From Muricea muricata (taxonomy: Eukaryota; Cnidaria; Anthozoa; Malacalcyonacea; Plexauridae), in the NCBI GenBank assembly GCA_963855995.1, contig OY979730.1, positions 11,075,300 through 11,139,299 on the forward strand: a stretch of 64,000 nt of DNA, written 5' to 3'. Under the pieces are notes generated by a model, which worked only from the letters and a program-made list of their open reading frames with translations, did not search any database and was not told the DNA's origin. Below are positions 1 through 22,000 of this stretch, one piece after another; the stretch's first letter is position 1, and each line of letters opens with the position of its first letter. A program made the position numbers and the translations under genes.

Positions 1-101
1 CCCGAAAGCGCGCGATCGGATGTCGGGTGTTCTGGATGTTGCATCATCTTTCGAGAGCCACATGTTATTGTAGAAGATTTTTAGAAAAAGTTTGTGTTAA
101 A

Positions 102-3100
102 ATGCCCCTGTCCTGTCGTTTTTATGAACATAAATATCCCGAAGTGGACGATGTGGTTATGGTAAATGTTAGGAATATCGCGGAAATGGGAGCCTATGTA
201 AATTTACTGGAATATAACAACATAGAGGGAATGATATTGCTTAGCGAGCTGTCGCGGAGAAGAATCAGGTCGATAAATAAGTTGATCAGGGTTGGAAAGA
301 ATGAGTGTGTTGTCGTTATCCGTGTAGATAAAGAAAAAGGTATGTTTGATTGATGATTTTCAAAGTGTCTATTTTTGGTGGTAATTAATAGGCAATCATC
401 TTTATTTATTATATTGATTGTCAGTCGATATTATTGATTATGTTTATTGTATTACTTTCAGTAATATGTATGTTTCTGAAGCAGGCATGATATTATTGGT
501 AATCATTATTATTGATTGCTAATTGATATTATTGTTTATGTATAATATAATTATATATGTCTATATAATTATTACTAATTATATAATTTTAATAGTGATA
601 TTATGGACTATTTATAGGTTATATTGATCTCTCAAAAAGGAGGGTATCGCCAGAGGAAGTTAAAAAATGTGAGGCAAAATATTCAAATGCAAAAACAGTA
701 AGTTGGCCATAAGAATAATTAGATTTTAATTTTAACTATAAATTACATTTCAATTTAATTACCAAATTGAAATTGAAACACCCAATCTCTCAAAGTGTGG
801 AGCTTTATTGAATGTCTGTTCCATCTAGGTTCATAGCATTCTGCGACACACTGCTGAAATTTTGAAATATGAAACAGATGAACAACTTGAAGATCTTTAT
901 ATCAAAACGGCCTGGACGTTAGACACAAATCTCAAAGGAGTTGGTAAAGCCTTTGAGGCTTTCAAGAAAGCTGTTACGTAAGTTTTTTTGTGGTTGTGTA
1001 GTTCAACAAGACCACTTAAGATTACCACATTACCTTTTTTGTAAATTATCAGAGAGTTAGCAGGAGATATGATTATAAAAGTGTCAGTACCAATAAGAGT
1101 TTGTAAGTTTACTGGAAATGTAGGAGGTGATCAATCATGTGCAAGTTTCATTATGTGCCTTCATATTTCCAGGGATCAAACTGTATTGGATGACCTCGAT
1201 CTCGATGAAAATACGAAGAAAGTTCTCCTAACTAACATCACTCAGAGGCTCATGCCACAAGCGGTTAAATGTAGAGCAGATGTCCAAGTCTCGTGTTTCA
1301 CACACGAGGGAATCGATGCGGTGAAAGAAGCCTTAATGAAAGGCTTGGAAAATGAGAACGAAGACATGCCGATCAAGGTATGGCAGGGGGGGACTGCAGG
1401 AAGGCGAATTTCTTTGAGTTTGATGTAAATAAAAACAATTTTGTTGAACAATGTGTTATGAAAATATATATGGGGTATAATATATAAGGCGGTTGTCAAA
1501 AATATAGATGGGAACAAAGTATAATTGTGTGGAGCAAGGTGTTGTTAAAAATGTATATTTTAACTAGACCAAATTGTTGTGTTGGTCCTTGTTTAGGAAT
1601 GGACACCCTAGGTATCGTAACTCAAAAGAGTTTAAGCTTTAACTAAACCTGTTGGGATTGGGTACTTCAATTACCTCCCACAGAGAATGTTGATAGGGTG
1701 GGCTGGTATTAGCTCCTAACTGATCCTTCCTTCGTAGTTGTGCTCCGTGATCAGACATGAGACATAAGGTGGCTGTCAGAGGTTCTCTTAGAAAGCCTTC
1801 GACTGGATCAGTTTGAGCTGCGTTCTTTGTACTAGACACAATTGGCTAATTGTTCACACTGTTGCCACCCAATTTCCATCTTTGGGTTATTTACATGGTT
1901 GGGTACCACTGTTCTGGTTTACGAAGTAGTACATTGGGACAAAAGTAACCTGGTGTATGAGTGATGAATACGAGTTATTCACCCATGTCCATACTTCTAA
2001 GTGCGTGGTTACTTTTGTTCTCCGTTACGCTGGCTGCAAGCTAATATAATAGTAACTAGGCATGTGAGTGATCTTTAAATGGGAATTGGGTTTAAACAAA
2101 TGCATTTCACATAAAACTTACTAAATATTTAACATAACCCCCCCCCCCGGCGAGATAACCTATGTACACGTCATAGTCGGAGCACATCAACAGAACAATG
2201 AGGTTAATATGTATGAGTCTATTTTTACGAAACATATAATGCTGATATGATGTTGTCTTCTTCCCATCAATCGTGCTGGGGCCGGTTGTATAATATAATA
2301 TTCTTGATCACTTTTTTAATCACTGTTTAGTAAGTAGTGACAAGTACAAAATACGTTGTTCTAATTGGTCGACGTTTCCACTAATAATCATAGTTAAACT
2401 TTAATGACTTTTTTATACAACCGGTCCTTGCTGTTAACTCACCTGTTTGCTGCGGGTCACCGCCACTAAAATCCTACTACACCTATCCAATGTGTGAAGA
2501 AGTTCTGGATATTTGCTATGTCGTGTCTCGACTAAAACTACCAATATTTTTTCCTAGATCAATTTGATTGCCCCGCCAACGTATGTCGTCACCACGACCA
2601 CGATGAACCGCGAGGAAGGCCTCAAAGCATTAGAAACCTCAATTAGGGCAATAGAAGACGTCATTCTTAGCAAGAAAGGAACTTTCGTGTTACAACAAGC
2701 AGTAAGTACGAATTTGGATTGTCTACAATTTAACATCGTCAGCTTCATCCTCGCTTAAGACTGGTTCACAGCCATGAGCCCCACAGACTTGTTAATTTTA
2801 CCAACTTGTCCACAAGTTGCAATGATAAGTTCTTTGTATGTTTGCATGGTGAATATCAAATTAAAATATAATTTTGTAAAAACACCACGTAAGTTTATCA
2901 TCGCAAAGCCTTTGATCTGTAAGTTTGAATCTTCATCAGTGCGAATAAATAATGCATTGTTATTAGCTCTGATGAAGATCCGAGCTTATACGGATCGAAA
3001 GGTTTGCGATCATAAACTTACCTGAAGTTTCCGCAAAATTATGTTTTAATTTAAGTTGCAATAAACTTGTCAATTTCATGAAGTTGCAACAAGTCTGTTA

Positions 3101-3513
3101 TAAAATCGAGCTTGTTGCAACTTGTCATTTGAAGACTTGTCACAACTTGCAGCAAGCCTGTGGATAACAAGTTATGAGAATCAACTTTCAACAAGTCTGT
3201 TCAATGACAACTTGCAACAGTCTTGTCGTCAACAACCTGTCACAAGCCATGCGAACACATCCTGATATCGGCTTATTGATAACAAGTCTGTTGTAAAATG
3301 TCAACAGTCTTGTCGAAACTTGCATGTTTTTTTCGGCGGTGTAGCTCTACACAACTACGTCTATTTTTTTCCTTAAAATTTCAGCCTAAAGTTGTGACGG
3401 ATCTGGACGAAGCAGATCTTGCTAAGGAATTAGAAAAACTTGGAAGAGAGAACCAAGAAGTGGATGGCGATGATGATAATCCAGATGACGAGGACGAACA
3501 AGATCAACCTTAA
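102..3513 (+). CDS. EIF2S1: Eukaryotic translation initiation factor 2 subunit alpha (6 exons, 314 aa)
   Basis: The alpha subunit of the eIF2 GTPase trimer, which carries initiator Met-tRNA to the 40S ribosome in the cytoplasm. Exons: 102-339, 618-697, 829-977, 1173-1377, 2558-2701, 3385-3513. All junctions are GT-AG and keep phase, giving 314 aa against 315 in human. The N-terminal S1 domain ends in [12 protein letters not shown]; the first Ser of SRRR (residue 51 counting Met) is the site phosphorylated by eIF2 kinases in the family. The middle helical part contains [14 protein letters not shown]. The C-terminal alpha/beta domain ([11 protein letters not shown]) is followed by an acidic tail rich in D and E. 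The ATG at 102 is chosen because it aligns with the family N-terminus ([15 protein letters not shown]); an in-frame upstream ATG would add unrelated residues. Introns 4 and 5 hold SINE, MITE and CAACTTG repeats. Confidence 0.96.
1660..1850 (+). repeat. SINE-family fragment in EIF2S1 intron 4
   Basis: The stretch with ACCTCCCACAGAG, TTAGCTCCTAACTGATCC and GTGCTCCGTGATCAGACAT matches, as reverse complement, the 61630-61865 element in ENOSF1. Two independent copies show it is a dispersed family. The tRNA-like head seen in the ENOSF1 copy is not clear here. Confidence 0.6.
2279..2428. mobile_element. Small MITE with CCGGTTGTATAA terminal inverted repeats
   Basis: About 150 bp bounded by GGGGCCGGTTGTATAA on the left and TTATACAACCGGTCCTTG on the right, in EIF2S1 intron 4. 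There is no coding capacity. The same GACCGGTTGTAT end occurs at 60650-60669, so this is probably one family or superfamily of non-autonomous DNA transposons. Confidence 0.6.
3054..3325. repeat. CAACTTG-rich dispersed repeat (copy 1)
   Basis: Alternating inverted and direct words such as AACTTGCAACAAGTCTGTT and GACAAGTTGCAACAAG. Further copies lie at 5935, 12135, 15335, 16175, 48595, 49378, 56465 and 61290. It sits in EIF2S1 intron 5 just upstream of the last exon. No ORF. Confidence 0.75.
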
Positions 3514-4157
3514 GAGAAACTTCGTAGATTTATTATTTTTGCCATGCATTCGAAATATAAATTGAAAATTTTGCTTTTCACGTCTTGCTTGGTACCCTAG
3601 TTTTGCTTTAATTACGGTTATTACACCTGGTTGCTGTGAACCAGCCGTTCAATTGTAAAACCAAAAAGTCGACCACCAAGTTTCAATTGGTTAAACAAGG
3701 TGTCTCTATGCATAGTTTTTGGTCTTTGGAGTGAATCTCATGGGTAAAAAATGCTAATCTTAAGGTCGTGCGGTCGTTGCGGGTTTCCAAAACAATGCTT
3801 CACCCATTTGGTTATCAAGAACTAGCAATTTTATCTCGCAGTTTTATCTCGCAGTAAGCTTTTTTGCTTGGAAATGCTTGATTCATGGAATTCTGTTTAG
3901 AAATCAACGTTTTGCAGAATTCTGGTATTCTTTTCCTAGAAGCGGAGAAGGTTGTCTCAAGTGTTTTGGATTTCTTAAATGCAGCTGAGCAGTGATCGAT
4001 GGCAATGTTTGCACGATTGGTCATTTTTTCGCCGGCGGGGGCTCAAGTGGCAGCCAATAGGCAAGCTACACGCGTGAAATTGCAACTGTTTGGGGAGTAT
4101 TATTAATTATTTCTTTACTCCGTGCTCTCACAGTTTGACTCGACGCTTGTTTTAGTG

Positions 4158-4940
4158 ATGGTCAAAATGAATTTGTTTCCACTTCCAGACGATATTAAGG
4201 TGTTATTTATCGACAAATTTCTTCAGTATCCGTTCAGTTGTGCGTTGGGATTATCTTTAATAATATTTGTCCTGTTCCCGGTCGAGTTCTATCAAGCTGA
4301 TGCGGCGAAAGGCCGGAGATGGCTGGCTTCATGTGTGTTTATATTCGCTCTTTCCATTATCACATCTGTCCTTTTGAAGCCTGTTCTTGCTTTGGCTTCA
4401 GATCGCATTATATTTCGACCTACGCCCTCGTGTTCAACGTTCGACAACCCACCTCGGTACATATGCCTCACGTTCAACGCTAACCATCAGCAAGCATATT
4501 ACACGACGAACTGGCAAAACTGCAATAGTTCTGATCCAAATATGAACAACGCAACGAAATATTATATTATTTCCTCGTGGATACCATCCTTTGATCATTT
4601 TGTTCTAACCGAACGTGTTTTATTCCAACCTGAGAGCTCGTCAGATGCGTATCCTCTTCCTAAAGGCTATTGTGTTCGAGCTGCTGGACCAACCGGAGGA
4701 GATCGGCAAAAAGTCGCGTTTTACAGCATAAGCGGAAGCCGTCAACATCTTCTTGATTCTGGCTACATCAACTCTACTTTGCTCAAGGAATTCACGTCGG
4801 GCTGGTATCTTGTATCGAGCTGCATTTCCGAACTATCCGAACTGTGGTATAATTGTACCGTCGGCTACGTAAGCTCTCATTATGTTCGACTTCCACAGTA
4901 TGCCAGAAAGCTTCTCTCCGAGGACAGAGGCAATATATAA
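4158..4940 (+). CDS. Uncharacterised two-membrane-segment protein with a glycosylated ectodomain (260 aa)
   Basis: A single open exon ending at TAA 4940. I did not recognise the family. The first in-frame ATG is at 4158 (MVKMNLFPLPDD). The frame stays open upstream to about 4122, where a ctctcacag sequence could instead be a splice acceptor, so the true start may differ. Visible parts: a hydrophobic segment at residues ~25-44, a short basic loop (AKGRRW), a second hydrophobic segment at ~57-78, then a roughly 170-residue Cys-containing region. That region has several N-X-S/T sequons (NSS, NAT, NST, NCT), consistent with a lumenal or extracellular face. It lies between EIF2S1 and an orphan SLC1A exon on the same strand. 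It is probably a real gene because of its length and composition, but its function is unknown. Confidence 0.6.
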   Translation: MVKMNLFPLPDDIKVLFIDKFLQYPFSCALGLSLIIFVLFPVEFYQADAAKGRRWLASCVFIFALSIITSVLLKPVLALASDRIIFRPTPSCSTFDNPPRYICLTFNANHQQAYYTTNWQNCNSSDPNMNNATKYYIISSWIPSFDHFVLTERVLFQPESSSDAYPLPKGYCVRAAGPTGGDRQKVAFYSISGSRQHLLDSGYINSTLLKEFTSGWYLVSSCISELSELWYNCTVGYVSSHYVRLPQYARKLLSEDRGNI

Positions 4941-5760
4941 CTTTCTACTGTATTTGTTCAGTAGAAGAAGTGCTTTTTCTGTGGGTGATCCTATATATGG
5001 ATAAATACTTTCAACAAAGAACTGAATGCATTCTTATTTACAGTAGATGTAACCTTAATCCTAGTATTATGATTATTATCGGCAAAAAGAACTTTGAAAA
5101 TTCTTAGAAAATTCTTAGAAATTGCGCTGCGAAGATTCTTAGAAAAACTTTTTCTTACTTAGAGACATTTTAGATGGCATTCAGGTGTAGAAGAAATGGT
5201 GCTGTATAAATGATTAGATTACTATTATTAGCCACGTGAATATTTTGTGTTACAGAATTTGGTTTAGAATGACTTTTGACATCCTCATTCCGGTCCTGGA
5301 ACGGCACTCGGTCGAAGACATTTGACCGCACCGGATGGCGGATGTAGATTTTGCGGCCAGGTATTGTTTCAAAAAGCAAATTGAAGGACAGGCGTAACAG
5401 GAGAGGTTAGTTTTTTGGGTTTTTAAAGTTTTATGCCCTTATTTGTTTTTATTGTCATCTTTTTTCAGTCGTTTTTGCTTGAAGACCAATGTGTTATGGT
5501 AAAATATAAATGGTGCCATTCTCCTCAGCCAATCAAATTTATTATAACATCTTAAATCCGCATTGACGTCATTATAGTCAAGTGTATTGCTCATTTGTTT
5601 TTCATGCAGGATGCAGTCTCTAGTGAGTGTAGAGAGAAAACACCATGCCACAAAAATATTAAAATCTTTTGCTACCGCAACCTGTTAGCAAAACCATCGC
5701 TTCCTATTGAGCAAGTTTTCGCAAAACTTATCGTCCATGAATGAACTTTCTTGTGTTTAG

Positions 5761-5884
5761 AGGTCGTCTTCGAACGGCCGTTAATGTCATGGGAGGTTGC
5801 CGCTGTTCGATGATTTGGATAGGACTCTTATGGGGAAATAGAGTTCTGCATAACGTCAACAGATCCAAACAGACCTTAATTTGA
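5761..5884 (+). pseudogene. Orphan terminal exon of a second SLC1A transporter
   Basis: After a TTTAG acceptor at 5756-5760, an open frame of 41 codons (phase 2 entry) reads GRLRTAVNVMGGCRC and ends QTLI-TGA at 5884. The last exon of the intact gene at 14158-14311 reads DRVRTAANVMGDCYC and ends QTSL-TGA in the same phase. DNA similarity covers the start (TCATGGGAG) and the end (AACAGACCT). No other SLC1A exons are visible between 4941 and 7249, so this is a remnant of a tandem duplicate. The Asp of the family DRxRT motif is Gly here, while the Arg is kept. It could instead be an alternative last exon of a gene I did not detect. Confidence 0.75.
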
Positions 5885-5934
5885 ATAGTAGAGTCTGCAT
5901 GTATAGGAATTAGCTACCAGCACATCGATATCGA

Positions 5935-6006
5935 TCAGGATGCGTTCGCACTGCTTGCGACAGCTTGTTGACGACAAGTCTATCTCAAGTTGTCAACAGA
6001 CTTGAT
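5935..6006. repeat. CAACTTG-rich repeat (short copy)
   Basis: Contains GCGACAGCTTGTTGACGACA and CTTGTC/GACAAG words shared with the longer copies, for example 48700-48770. Confidence 0.65.
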
Positions 6007-6894
6007 TGATTGAAATATCGCAAAAGTTTCAGAACGGTTTTATCCATAATAATATTATAATAATATCAACACTAGTTTCAAAAAAGACAAGTCAATATTT
6101 TTCGTCATTTTCTTTTGCAGAAAAAAATCTTTGTAGTTATACGTAGTTAAAATGCCAAAGCATTTGTTCTTTAGCAAATTTTGTTTGAATTTGTTTTACC
6201 GCTGCTTATCACAATGTTGACTACACAAATCTTAACATCTCATCTTTTTGTTTGCCAGCTCTTTGTCTTTTGCGACAAACAAAGATATTTGAAATACGTA
6301 GACGCGTTTACGCAAAGGTAGTGCTTGGACACTTATAAGTTTCATCTTGTTTTTGTGTTTGCCGGTAAGTTTTTTAAGTGGTTGCATTCCGTAACTCAAA
6401 CATTTCCTGGCATTGTCGGTGAGTTAATGGTTAGTTAACGAAGTTCTTCAACAATTGTTCTTCAATTTAACTATCCATAATATGATGTTGAGAAATAAAT
6501 TATGCCAACTTGATAAACAACAAATTTAACGTAGGCGCCATATTGCTTGCATCCATGACATTTTTCGCTCTCAATCACTGTAAGAAATGATTTCTCGTTC
6601 AAGAAAAGTAAATAGTATCAGTCTAAATGACGTACCCATCACTGCCCTGTACTGTTTACTGAATGAGTGAACGTTAGATCATTAACTTTTCTTTATCCAA
6701 GAACAATTGAGGAAACAATACCCGTGTAAGACACCAAATTGTTCATTCAATTGTCTTTGTATGATGTTATGTCAATTTGTGGTCCGGTACGATTATTTAA
6801 TTACCTGATACGTGATTGTACATGTCTTACGTCAATGACACGGCCGGCTGCCTGGCTAGAGGTGAATGATAATACAATGAAACCTGCTGGGTGA

Positions 6895-7050
6895 CAGGAT
6901 AGCGAATGGACAGTAGGGCTACTCAGCACTGTAGCACGCGTCCTATTATTATACAGTTTACTGGCAAAAAATGCAATGGACTGGCTGGCCTAACGGTAAC
7001 GGTAATGAGATATACTATGCATTCCCAATACTGTCACAATATCCAACACT
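6895..7050. mobile_element. MITE fragment related to the 12436 element
   Basis: AATGGACAGTAGGGCTACTC, TATACAGTTTACTGGC and AATGGACTGGCTGGC match the 12436-12654 element in SLC1A intron 5. The copy ends about 200 bp upstream of the SLC1A start codon and so may lie in the promoter or 5' UTR. Confidence 0.55.
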
Positions 7051-7249
7051 ACACCACAAACACAGGATGTGACGTCACGCGTGACCAATAAAAAGTACAC
7101 AACTTTACTGTGTTTACTCTAAAAACTGTTTGTTTTCGTGGACGCGTTCGTAAGGTACGTACAAAACTCTCTGAAGACAAATTCAGCTCATCGGCAATCT
7201 GTCGTGTACCAACCACAAGTCACTGTGACAGCACTGCGCAATCTTCAAG

Positions 7250-14311
<7,062 letters not shown>

Positions 14312-14574
14312 ACATCAGTTCTGCAATCTGTGTAAATATTCACAGCGCCTTCGTAACGCAATCATTAATTGTAGTTAGGAAGTGACGTTTAACATTGAGT
14401 TTTCTAAAATGACCTTAAAAACATTAATTTTCATAGATTTCATGATTCGTTAATAGCAACTGACTGTCAAAATTAATATTTTTATAAATGACTTTTATGC
14501 AAATTAATTTTTACACATTATATTTTATTCCTGGTTATGGTGAAATAATTGTTGATCCTCGACCCTTAGACAAA

Positions 14575-15040
14575 CTAGAAAACATTGTTTTCTATAGCCA
14601 TGTTTCTTGAACATGGATAAACCAGGAAACATTTCCTATCCATGTTTCCTGAAGGTGGACAAACCAGGAAACATTGTTTCCTAGCCATGTTTCCTGAAGA
14701 TGGACAAACCAGAAAACATTGTTTCCTAGCCATGTTTCCTGAAGGTGGACAAACCAAGAAACATTGTTTCCTAGCCATGTTTCCTGAAGATGGACAAACC
14801 AGGAAACATTGTTTCCTAGCCATGTTTCCTGAAGGTGGACAAACCAGGAAACATTGTTTCCTAGCCATGTTTCCTGAAGATGGACAAACCAGGAAACATT
14901 GTTTCCTAGCCATGTTTCCTGAAGGTGGATAAACCAGGAAACATTGTTTCCTCACCTAGCCATGTTTCCTGAAGGTGGATAAACCAGGAAACATTTTTTC
15001 TAGCCATGTTTCCTGAAGGTGCTTGACAAACTAGAAACAT
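14575..15040. repeat. 45-bp minisatellite with a 90-bp higher-order pattern
   Basis: About nine head-to-tail units starting at 14641, 14686, 14731, 14776, 14821, 14866 and 14911, plus two divergent units after a short insertion. Units alternate between CTGAAGGTGG and CTGAAGATGG, so the true period is 90 bp. Each unit has the inverted pair GGAAACAT/ATGTTTCC. It lies between the convergent 3' ends of SLC1A and PPP1R42. Confidence 0.95.
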
Positions 15041-15183
15041 TTATTAAAATTTATTAATACTCTGGTACAACTTTAAATTACATATAATATATTTACTTTC
15101 TTATAAAAACTGCCATTTTGCGGCAATTATTTTACAACGCACATTCATTACAAAATATATTTAAGATACACATTAACGTGATG

Positions 15184-18899
<3,716 letters not shown>

Positions 18900-19023
18900 C
18901 TCTCCGACAAATATAAACTACATTACATCTACATTTTCAACAAAAAACACAAAAAAACCAAAATTTTAACTTTCCAACTATGCATGAATGATTCTTTGAC
19001 ACCATTGTTTACGCTATGTCGCC
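18900..19023. promoter_or_regulatory. Bidirectional promoter region PPP1R42 / SLC35B3
   Basis: Only 124 bp separate the divergent start codons (18899 minus, 19024 plus). The interval is A-rich and contains no recognisable TATA box. If SLC35B3 begins at the later ATG (19168), the shared interval is 268 bp. Confidence 0.65.
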
Positions 19024-22000
19024 ATGGCAACTTTCAAAACGCCCAGGATTATAAAACCGATCGGGGAAAGGTTCCTCCCATGCACAGAAATTCCCCCCAC
19101 CCTTCTTAAAATTTTTAAGTTCGCACTCCCCCCTGAAAGTACCAACAAATACAAACAAAGCAGAGAAATGTTCCAAGTATCTGCAACAGCAGCTGCGAAA
19201 AAGTATGGAAATATGAATTTTATGCCGAAAAATGGATCAAATCCTAAATCAACCAGCATTAAAATTGACGTAGATCCAGGAGATGGCGGTTTAGGGCAAT
19301 ATGGCTCTGAGAAAAACATCTCCAAACCTGGAAGACCACAGATTGTTGTCATTGGAGTGTCTCTTGACCATCTCTCTCGGAGTACACAGCTATTTATTTG
19401 TTGTACTGGAGTGTTTGTTTTCTATCTAATCTACGGTTATGTACAGGTAGCTATAACATATCGTGTCAGGGTTGGCAAATGTTCTTATATTAGTTGTTCT
19501 TATATGTTCTTATATTATATAAGAAATTTTTTTGTGGAATCAAAAATGTTCTTATATTTTCTTATGTTATTCTCATTAATTATTTTGCTTCGAGGTTGTA
19601 AATCTCCACTATTTGACAACCATGTTTGAAATAAGATATACAAATGATAGTCGTGTAAATTAGTAAATACTGCAGTATAATAACTATTTTTATAATTTTA
19701 AAAGCCCATTATACCTAATGCAACCAGCTTGTAGGTTTTTGATTTTGGATGGCAAGGTTTTTGAAAATGTTCTTATACTACAAAAAATGTTCTTATATTA
19801 ATATAAGAAATAAGAAAATTATATTTTCGAAAAAATGTTCTTATATCCAACCCTGCATCGTGTCATTTTTGTTTATTTTAAGATGTGGTACAAAGTACTT
19901 CCGTACTAAATGTACAATTAGAACCTTTTGTTTTGAACCTTTTGTAAATTCTGATGCACAAAATATCTAACACTGTTCTGGTTTGGAAAAGTAATACGAT
20001 GCTATATTTATACCAGACGTCTGCAGAGTATGGCAGTTTTTGACAAGATCTCGGGTGGGGTGCGTAGAAGGCACAAATCTTTAAATACCGAAATAACCGA
20101 AACAAAAAATCAATACCTCCAAAATAAGTGACGAACATAAAACATAACCTTGTACCCAGGCTCTCTTCACTCCTTGCTGATGACCCTGGTAAATGCTGGT
20201 CACGTGGCTTCCAGATTTTCGGAGCCAGCTTGTGAGGAATTGCAAGTAGTACTTGTTAAGGGACTGGTCATAAAGTATGGGGGGGGGGCTGTGAAAATTG
20301 AGGGGTGGGTTATGAATTTTTCAAGTCACAAATAGGGGTGGGTCATGAAAATTTTAAGGATATACTGGGGGATATTTAAGGATTTCTAGTGCCAAATAGG
20401 GGGTGAGTCATGTATATTTTGTAGGAAAATCAGGGGTGTGCCACACAAAATTAGCCTTTTAATAATTAAATTTTTATTGCCCCCCCCCCCCCCCCGCTGT
20501 ACTTTATGACCAGTCCCTAATGTGGGAAATTTTAGTCCTACAGTTGATGAGAAGTGTAACAAAAGTTACATTTACACAAAATAATGTACAATTCCTCTCC
20601 TAACTTGTAATCGATATCTGAGCAGTCTCCAAAATCTGGGAACCATGTCACCAGCATTCACTGGGATCTCTTTCTTCAGCAAGGAGTGTAGAGAAGAGAG
20701 CCTTGCTACAAGGTTGCACAAAAAACAGGGACAAGAAGTGTATGTCATGTGTTCTTCTGGTTTGGTTGTTATGTTTGTTTTGGCCATTTCATTCGACTTA
20801 CTCAGTTTCGGGTGTTTTTGTCATTTCGGAGTTTAATGCATGGCTTTTACAGCATATTTAAATGTCACATACCAGGCTAAAAATCCATTGTTCTGCTCCA
20901 CAATAGACCATTTGTTGACAGCCCATAATCTACTCAAATTTTTCACCTTTCACAGGAATTGATATTTAGTTTGGAAGGCTTTCAACCATTTGGCTGGTAT
21001 CTTACTTTAGTACAGTTTGCATGCTATGGAATTTTTGGGATTGTTGAAAGTAACTGGCAGAAGGACTTTAATAGGAGGTGAGTGAGTTTTAAAGTTTGTT
21101 TGAGCTGGACTACATACAATTTCACCAACTTATATTTTGCTTGGATGCTGTGGTTATTTCAACTTTAAGTGAATGCAAAGCCTGATCAAACTACATCTAT
21201 GGCCCACTATAGTATCATACTAAAATTGGTCATTCCAAAAGTATCCATAACCAGCCTACAGAGGATCATCTGAAAAATGTATTAAATTTGTACAGGATGC
21301 CCAGGGAGGACTTCCTGACAAAACAACTTAAAAATCAATTATTTATCTCAGATTCTACTAAAACAATTAGAATACTCGCTGTCAATTTCTGTGCCATAAT
21401 AGTTGCTTCGGGCTTCCTCATCATCTATCACCGCGTAGAAATCTCGTGCTCATAATCTAATTGTATGTTAAATAGTAAGCAAGATATGATCATTACTCCT
21501 AGTTGTTATAAACAAGCAAGCTAATCATATTTTAAACTGATGTGTGCTCTTACTTTCATATACTCGTTTTTTGCCCAGTTTTAAATAAATATTGAAGCTC
21601 TTCTACTTATGGCATACAAGTGTTCTGTTTAAAAACATTATAATTTAAATTTGATGATGGTTTTCAGGATACCAATGCAAACTTATGCACTGCTCGCGTT
21701 ATTAACTGTATCAACAATGGGACTATCCAACACGGCATTAGGATATCTTAATTATCCAACACAAGTAAGTCACTTAATTGAGCAATAGTGTAATCTTAAG
21801 TTGAAAACACATTTTATAAAATTTCACATAATTCCTCAAAAACTGCTTGAGACTTCACAGACTTGTCAAGTTCTTCCTTCTTCCTCCAACTGCACTCAAA
21901 AAGCCAGTTTCTAAAATTTTGAATGTATCTTTTGCAGGTCATATTCAAATGTTGTAAACTTATTCCTGTTATGATAGGAGGTGTTTTAATTCAAGGTACA

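Larger units (their letters stand above)
4941..7249. other. Intergenic region upstream of SLC1A
   Basis: No complete gene is seen. It contains the orphan SLC1A terminal exon (5761-5884), a CAACTTG repeat (5935-6006) and a CAG-ended MITE relative (6895-7050). A small repeated phrase (AAATTCTTAGAAA) lies near 5095-5150. The SLC1A promoter presumably lies at 7050-7249, with a CG-rich patch near 7070-7080; I could not fix a TATA box. Confidence 0.5.

Noticed and set aside
14575..14955. Repetitive 15-residue frames on both strands resembling a repeat protein
   Set aside because: The 45-bp unit is divisible by three and happens to lack stops; both strands are open, which is expected of a minisatellite rather than a gene.
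14575..15040. CRISPR-like array
   Set aside because: There are no unique spacers; whole units repeat with small substitutions, and the context is an animal genome.
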